Below, one piece after another: positions 53,101-62,100 of a DNA stretch of 64,000 bases. The DNA lies in assembly GCF_039555335.1 (NCBI RefSeq), contig NC_092635.1, positions 69,724,058 to 69,788,057 of the forward strand. Direction: 5' to 3'. The translations under genes were made by a program, and so were the position numbers. The stretch's first letter is position 1, and each line of letters begins with the position of its first letter. The notes under the pieces were generated by a model. It saw nothing but the letters and a program-made list of their open reading frames with translations, had not been told where the DNA came from and made no database searches. This stretch comes from Amphiura filiformis (lineage: Eukaryota > Echinodermata > Ophiuroidea > Amphilepidida > Amphiuridae).

Positions 53101-56100
53101 ACGGAGTCATATATCTAGGAAGTTTTGAAAATGAGGGAGTTTTGTAAAACTCTTATATTTCAGCAACCAAATTTGAGTAGTGTGTAAGTATAATTTTGCT
53201 TTCTATATAAGTAAGATTTTGACGATACAGTTTTTTCAGGGTCACCCTGTATGCATATTTTGATTCTTACCATTTGATGACACATAAAACATGTCAGAAC
53301 CAGACAGTCTGCACATGATGATGTTATTAGGATAAAGGTCCTCATCCTCTGGTGTTACTGATTTTACCTTGAGAGAAAGTGAAAACAAAAAAAGAGACAT
53401 TACTAGTTTGAGAATGAAAATCAATAATCCACATCTATTTTATTGTGAATTATGCCATTCCTTATTAACTACATGACTACAACACCAACAATGGTATTTA
53501 ATGACTGCTGGGATTAACAAGTGACCCCTGCTAGGTTAATCTTTCAAAATAAAAATAAAACAGATTTAGACTTTACTCTTGGCAAGGAAGCAACTTCTGA
53601 GAAATTACTGTCAAATATCTTGTGATATGGCAAATATATGCTCCAGCATTTATTAAACTTACTCGTATGCCAGGATCAACAGGTGCATCGTAGACAACTC
53701 TTACTGGTGGAATTGTGAACACTGGTAGCACATCATTGATATCTCCAACTTTAATCTCTATATCCAATGGAGGAGTGCTGAGAATAGGGTTGCCATTATC
53801 CTTGGCCTGTAAATTTATAAGTTGAAAAAAGTGTACATTTGAACACTGTCAACCAAGGATGTTATCCCCCCCCCCCCCCATTTGGAATTGCATCCCACTG
53901 CAGACACAAGTTTACTCTTTGTTCTTCTTATCATGGACATGTTACATCTTCACTATTCAATTGCGGCAAATGGTTGTACACATCCATATGCCCTTGTAGA
54001 TCTAGAAACACCACCCAGGAACCATGGACATCCACAGTTCCTGTGTGTTTACAGTAACACAGAGATTGACCATGCGTGTGTTCCTGCTTGCCTGTGTTTA
54101 CAACTGCACACCTCTCCCGAAACATACACAAAACAACAAAACCAATAACACAACATACTGCTTACCAGCACAGTTAAGGTGTATGAATCTTGAACCTCCC
54201 TATCCAGTGACCAGTTGAGGTATATATAGCCATAACCAGGTGCACCATCCTTGCGAATCACAAACTTATCTAAATCAATAATAATATAATCATATAAGTT
54301 TAAAGGCTTTTAACCTGGCATGGTACAAAACATACCCCCACAAAAAAAATGATGAGCTTATTATCTATCTTAATAGAGTACCGAAGTGATGACGTTACAG
54401 AAAACTTTTTTTGCATTTCAGCATTTTGAATACCATGTATCGGTGGAGCATGAAAAAGATCCACAGTCCAAATTTGGTGGGAATCGGATCATGAGGTCCC
54501 AAGATATGGCCACATGAATACCTAATTAGCCCCATTGAAATCAGTGTAAATTGGCCTGGTTCCAAACAGTTATGAACCAGGCCAATTTACACTGATTTCA
54601 ATGGGGCTAATTAGGTATTCATGCAGCCATATCTCGGCCCTCATGATCCGATTCCCACCAAATTTAGACTGTGGATGTTTTTCATCATGTTCTACTGCAA
54701 TATGGTCATGAAAATGCTGAAATGCAAAACAGAAAATTTTATGACGTCACACTTCAGTACTCTATATCTCTGCTCTGATTGTAGTCTTGATACCAACTTT
54801 ATGCCAGTGCTACTGGTTTTTAAGGCACTAAAAGCAGTCCATGAGCCTTAGCTGTAATGTTCTCCTTACATTACCTTTCCTAATACAGGATCATCATAAG
54901 TTGACATAGAATGGGATGTGGACCTACCTATTCTGACAAATTTATGTTTCAATTTGGTGTGCCTGACATTGCAATATTAGGTTTTTAACTCATATGCATT
55001 CTATTTTTGTTCATTTGTACACAATAAGATTTAAGACCAGGGAAAGGCCAAGCTAGTATTTAACTTTTGCAAAATTTATGCCCATTTGAGAGAAACCATT
55101 CTAGAAATACTGCCATTTCTAAATCAGAATTAAACTTATTCAATTTTGTGAATTCAAAAGTACCTTTGTTATCTCCAGTTAATTCATATGTGATCCTGGA
55201 GTTATCGGTGCCTGGATAATCCAAATCTACTGCAAGCACACGGCAAACAAGGGTTTCTAAGACGGCATCCTCTTGTAAGGTTACATCACCACATTCATTC
55301 TGTTGGGAAACATAAGGAAATATGATTCCATATTGACAAAATAATAAAATAACAAAAGGATTCAAAATTAAACAACTCTTTTGCCAGCTCAAAATACAGA
55401 AATGTGTATCACAGTAATGTGCAAGTCATCTGTCCCGAATACATTGGCGATAACATATTTCAAACTCTCCTCCATTTAGTAGTAAATCAGACATATGTTA
55501 AATCATTTTCACAGTTGTTGCTTTATAAATCCCTGATTAGGCATATTTTTATTGTAAAAACCAAACAAAAACCACTAACGTTTACTCACTTTTTAGGCCT
55601 TTTTCACTCCTTCAGAATGTTTTTTCCCGTAAAATACAGTAAGCCAAATTAGCAGCACACATACTTTACGAGAATATTTCAGTGTTATGTACTGTTTGTG
55701 ATCATACATCATAAGTTTGTTGATGTACTTTTATATGTTGATGAGCAATTATGTAATATATTAATGATACTTATATTTACCGATTCAAATTGTGGTGAAT
55801 TGTCATTGATGTCATTCACATTCACTGTAACAGGTTTATAAGTGATTCCATCTATGTTGCTGGCAGAGACTAAAAGCTGTGTAACAAACAGCAAACAATA
55901 AATCAGTTACTGTTACTATGTTGCAAAACATATTGTTCATGTACGGTGATCTGTCCCCAGTTTGTCAATGAAATCTACCATCAGAATGATAGCTTTCTTT
56001 CTTGAGGATTCTCTGCATGTGGAGCTGTTCTGTATCATGTAACTCATCACTCTCTGTTCTCTATATGCAGACATGGAGGCATAGGCATGGATGGTGTCAT

Positions 56101-59100
56101 TTATGACATAACAAATTTGCACCAAAAACCACCAACACATTTTCATAGAATTGGTGATGGTGGAAGAATTAAAATTTAGGGGGGGGGCATATTTTGTGCT
56201 AGTTAACAGGAATATTTGCACTTTATTAATGCTGTGCATTCTTCAAGCAGCATTCCTGTTCAATGGTTTACTTTGCAATAATTCTCAGCGACAGTTTTGT
56301 TAATATTTTTCCCCAAGGGCTGAAGAATAACATGGTTTTTGGAAAGCTTTGGGTCCAAATGAACTATGATTACTCTAATATACTAAGAATAAAGTTGATG
56401 TGAATTTCCAGATTTTGTGTCTAATTCTGGTAGAGAAATGCACCCCTATTTTTAGTAATTTTTTGGTCTGCAGCTCAAAAACTCTTCAGGTTTCCTAAGG
56501 GTTAAGATATACATTCATAAGATTGAGGAATAAATTGATTATAGGCCCGATAAAGGTATGAATACAAACCACATATTCTTTTTGTTCTTCATAGTCCAAT
56601 ACATCAGTTGATGTAATTCGTCCAGTAGTAGTATCAATGGCGAAGAATCCTGCATCAATCAACTCATAGGTTATATCAGTTCCTAAATCTGATGTAGCCT
56701 GAACCTGACAGATATATACTGGGGCTGGTAACTCCTGTTAAAGTAATATAAAACCCGATTACTGAAAACCTGACACAATCTCGTTAAAACTAAATGCTGC
56801 TTTTAAAAATAAGTTTTGAAAAATAGGAAAACAGCCAATTTTGAATTATTTACTGTAAACCATTTAAATTTAGGGGCAACTTAATTTTGTTTGTAACTTG
56901 CAGATGAGCCCCATTTTTTTTGCAATAAATTGCAGTAGTTTACAAGTCGTGATATGGATTTAAGCTTACTGCTCAATTCAGCAGTGTCACACAACAATTA
57001 TGTACCCCAAAATCACTGCTGACTTGGCATTCTGGATTCAGAATTGAAATGAAATCAAGGCCAAAAACATTATTTACTTAAATCTTAATATTCGAGTTAT
57101 GTTAAGAGTGTAATAACAGCCGTTTTATTGGCCAATATGCCAACAACGTCAGCTAACGTTAGCCATGATGACTTTGACATTTGACAGAAAGCTGGCATTA
57201 TGCACAATATAAAGTGTAGCTTTAGTTTTTTTTTATTTTTTTTCATCTAAATATCCTCGTATTTGTAGAGAAAATCTCACATTTATAATATGATTGGCTC
57301 AAATATGCAGCAAAACTGATCAGGACAAGTGGGTTCTAGGCTTATGATATAATATCATTTGAATGACTTCAAATATGATTTACATTTGCAATCAAACTTT
57401 GGATTTAATACATCTATTGCAATGGGTGACTTGCTGACTGAAGCTTTAGCATCAAAATCTGTTCTTTTTCTAAATGTAATTTCATGGCAATTTAATATCA
57501 CACATCTCAGCTCCTCATAAAATTAAATTGATAGGAAATTTAACTTGTTTTACAGCATTATTAAATATCAATAAATGATTAAACCAAGTAATGATCAGCT
57601 TTTAAGGTTACCTCATCCACACTGATATCCTGGCAATCATCAGGACCAAATATTGGTGGATATATTCCAGTATCTGGTAGCTCGATATGAATTTGTACCA
57701 GTGCATCATCAGACAATGGTGGTACACCTTTATCAGCAACATTGACATTTATCTTGACTGTATAAGCTTCAGTGACTTCTATCAATGGTCTGACCAGTAA
57801 GACTTCACCAATTACTGTCACTTCAACTGTAAGGTAATAGGATGCAAATTAATAAGAATGAGCTACATAAACTACTTTAAATACTATGGGCTTAGAACCA
57901 TAACAGCTGCAGAAGGTCACAAGCATTATACAGAGTAAGGTTTGGGCAAGTCTAAAAATGGACAAGGATCCATGACACCTCATTTGTGTCTTGTCTACAC
58001 TTACAAACCCATCTTGTTTTCAGCATGGGAAATTTGCCCAACATAGCTCACCATGGACTTCTTGTGCATGTGATATTTGTACACACATTCAAAGATTGTG
58101 GGTTCAGAATTTTTGGCATTTGAAACTTTACCAACCGCTGTGCACATATTTGTTACTTCTCCTTATCTGACGATGAGCTTGTTTATAGTTTCAAAAGAAA
58201 AGGCGTTCCTATTTGTGTTGATTACCCACATAAAAATGGTGTACCTTGCTCTTTCTTTCTAGTTCTTTGCACATTCAAGGTATCCTAATGTATAATTTTA
58301 TTGATCATTAATGTGTGTGCCCTCCTCCACTGGATTCATTCTTACCTACTTTGTACCTTAAGGGGGTACTACACCCCTCGATAAATTTGTGTCTATTTTT
58401 GCATTTTTCTCAAAAACTAATAACACAGTGGTAACAAAAGTATATTATAGGGGCAAGGAATCCAATTACTACACTGGAATTTCAGTGACCCAAGACAAGC
58501 GGTTCGTTATTTATGATAAGAAATAAGGTACCGCTAGGATGTACCTCATTTCCTATCATATAAACTGAACCGCTTGTCTTGAGTCTCTGAAATTTCAGTG
58601 TAGTAATTGGATTCCTTGCCCCAATTACATGTATAACTTTTGTTACCAGTGTTTATTATTTTTGAGAAAAATGCAAAAATAGTCACTAAATTTACCACAG
58701 GTGTAGTACCCCTTAACCTCACTTGGGGAAAGAAATGGGGTTTTTACCTGCTTAAACCTTCTTTCTTGTTATTAATTCCGGTCATGAAAGCCTCTCTACT
58801 AATTAGCAAATGTATTCTAGATGATCTTTACAAACAATTGTTTTAATTTATTCTGATTTGTAACTTACAGAGTCCATCATCTGGGTCAGTAGCTACTTGT
58901 GTGAAGATCAATTCTCCATTGCCTATGTTACCATCATCAATATCAGTCACTCTCTTTGCCAGATCAAGTAATTCTATAGGTGCAGTATATTGAGGTGCAA
59001 CAAGTGTAACATTGTAGACTGGTTGATCAAACTCTGGAGGGTTGTTTATATCGGATACAATGGTAATTTCAACCTATGGAAGGACAAAAATAGATACATT

Positions 59101-62100
59101 TATGGTGTGATCAAGCAAAATCAGTTTGAAGTCAGGCATATTCAATTTTTTACATGATTTGCATAAAACATTTGCAAAGTTACATTTTGCAGAAAACCCC
59201 ATTGAAATTGAATATTTATTTGGCTATATTTAAAAATCAATAGCACCAACTTCTAACTGAACCGATTTTACTTGATCACATCACAATTGGCTATATTATG
59301 TCTACTCATGTATGCCCAAAAGCAGAGGATTCATAGGTCAAGTTAGGTTTATCTAAACTTCACCTAGTTTCATGGATTCAATACATGAACATTACATTAA
59401 ATAATAGCAAAAGATGATATGACTAATATATAACATGCCCAAGCATGAGATACATGCACAACACTATGCATAGAAAAGCTGATGTATGTGCAACAAGTCA
59501 ACCTTTTGACATGTTCAAGCAAATCATGTTTGATGCATAGCAAATAACTATGAACAATTTTGAACAATCTTTAGGCTATCTATATTAAGTCAGTGGGTTT
59601 GAGGCTCAAGTTTGGCATGTGTAAACTGCATTCAGTGTCCTGAATCTGATACATGATATGTATTTACCTGAACTTCATCTTTTGAGTTTTCTGGATCAGA
59701 TGCATGGTATGCAATCACACTCATGGTATGTGCTCCAATAGTGGGAGTATCAGTCATAGAAAATATTTCACCAGTTGCACTGTCAATTCTGAAATCAGTT
59801 GATGGCTGGAATGGGTCACCAGGATCTGAAATGTAAAAAGAAAATATTAACCATTTTCTATCTACTAGAATGTTCTGATCTGTCTCTAGCATCAGACATA
59901 TGCACAACCATCCCTACTTGTATTCACTGTGAACCGAGGACATCTAGGCCCCTTGATTTTACACCTCAAATCGAAGAAATACACATTTGAAACTTCTAAC
60001 TTAATCATTAATTTTTTACACTAATTTTCAATTGGTTTAAGCTGTACTTGCATTTTATCTGTATTCATTCAAAATATGGGTATAGGTCGTGCGTCATGAA
60101 TTGGGGGCCAAATGCGTTACATGCTCAAATTTAGAAAAATAATCACGCTTTCACACAAAAATGATTGTAAGTCATCTCATGTTTGTCAGAAACCTACAAA
60201 TTTTATATCATCTTTAAGCTGAAAGTGTAAGGAAGACAATTTTGCAACTTTTAAGTTGATATACAGGGTGCAACAAATATCATATAGGGTGGAAAAGTTA
60301 TATTTTGGTTCAAAAAGTATACAATTTTGTTTCTCTCTCACTAATACTAAGATAAACACCTGTTCTGCTAAAACCTTTTTAGATGTGCTAATAACATTGT
60401 AGGCTCTCAAAAAAAGCAAACTTGTAATGGTGAGTTATGTTGCCTAACTGAGATATAGGGTGTTCAAAAGTCGTACATAATTTTTATGAATTTTATGACA
60501 CTATCAATCAAAACATTTTTCCTTCATACCCTACACAAAAACCAATGGCATATTTGAATTCCTCATCAAATTTCAATCTAAAAAATGTTAACTTTTACAG
60601 AAGTAGGGTAACTTCTTCAAGAAATTTGACACTCGGAACATTTTGGAGCATAAATGCATACTTAGTACAGTAACGTATAGGAAAAGCCTAGAACCCATGA
60701 CACAGAATGTAGCACACATACAACAAATTCAACTAGCTTGAAGTCAAATTGGTCACATTTCCTACTAGACATGATTACCAAAACAATGGTACATAATCCA
60801 TCCCAATACCTTGCTGGGTTATGAAGTTACAGTAAAATATAAATTTGAGCGGCACTAAAAATCAATATTCCCTACACATGCCTCAACCGTAGGCACCACC
60901 ACCCCTGACTTTGCATCGTTTGAATTGCAATATTTCAAAAAGTAAATACAGTGTGAACTTTTTACTCTCCACAGTTTTAGCTAGATAAATTAGCAACAAA
61001 ATGAGACCATTTCCAGTTCAGTACCCCTCTACATTCTTGAGATCTGGGACGAAACATCCTGAAAAAAATTGAAAAAATGTAACACCACCACCTTTTCCTA
61101 TACCCCAATTCATGACGTGTGACCTATAACTGGTTTTAGGTTTTTTTATCAAGTGTAAATAACTTACTTGGAGACAATTCCTGATTGTTTATTTCAAACA
61201 CTGGGTCATCACCACATGTACTTGTTGCATCAACATTAATCACTGGTACATCATCAGTTACATCACTCTGTTTATGTCTCACAATGAAACCTCCAGGTAT
61301 GATGTCCACAAAACAGGTGGTGTCTGTTACAAATACCCTGACTTCTATGCTGCTGTCATCTATAATCAGATCTGGTTTATCAGGATTGTAGGCTGTTATG
61401 TTTAGTATGTGTGGTTCTGGTTGGAATTCAAGACGTTGGGCAGTGACTAATGTACATGTTACACCTGAAACAACAGAAGAAAACTTAATTAACACAATCT
61501 TTCTTCACTTCTTTGTCAGATTTTGTCTTTATCAGACTGCTTTGACATTTGCCATTGTCTACTTCATTAGCACAAATGTGACCCGCTCCCACAAAACCAG
61601 ACATAAGTCACTAATTTTGAAAATTGAGTTTCGGATGTCATCATTTAGTATAGGTTTTCAGCTTTCATTTGATACCAAAATTATGTTTCTGGAGCATGTG
61701 GTCCTCATTCTACGGTCTTTCAACACATAAAGAAAACGCAAATGCAAGAAAATTGGCTTTAAAGTTGTAAAATGACATGTTTAAGGACTTAGTTTGATTC
61801 AGACGTGCTTTAGACGTAAAGAATATTTTGTTTTCAATGATGGGTTTAAGTAAACATATTAAGGAATCAAAAAATAATAAAATCTGAAAAACGAAGTCTG
61901 CAAGATTTTTCACCCCTTTCCCAACTTTGACTTGCCGTATCTTGAAATGGCTGAGTGCGACTTATGGCGGGATTGGTCAGAGCAGGTCACAAATATGCTT
62001 GTTTAAATAATGCAAAAACTTCTGTAAGTTTTTTGGGTTTTTTTGTTAAGTTTTAGGCATTTTATTATACAGAGTGTACCTGAAAGAACTGTATCATCAG

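Larger units (their letters stand above)
52138..54843. repeat. Homogenised segment, copy A (pairs with 61291-64000)
   Basis: About 2.7 kb, including exons w11-w13 and most of w14 with their introns, nearly identical to 61,291-64,000 with only a few substitutions and short indels (for example the poly-C run near 53,868). Outside it the two blocks align only in exons. Confidence 0.93.
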
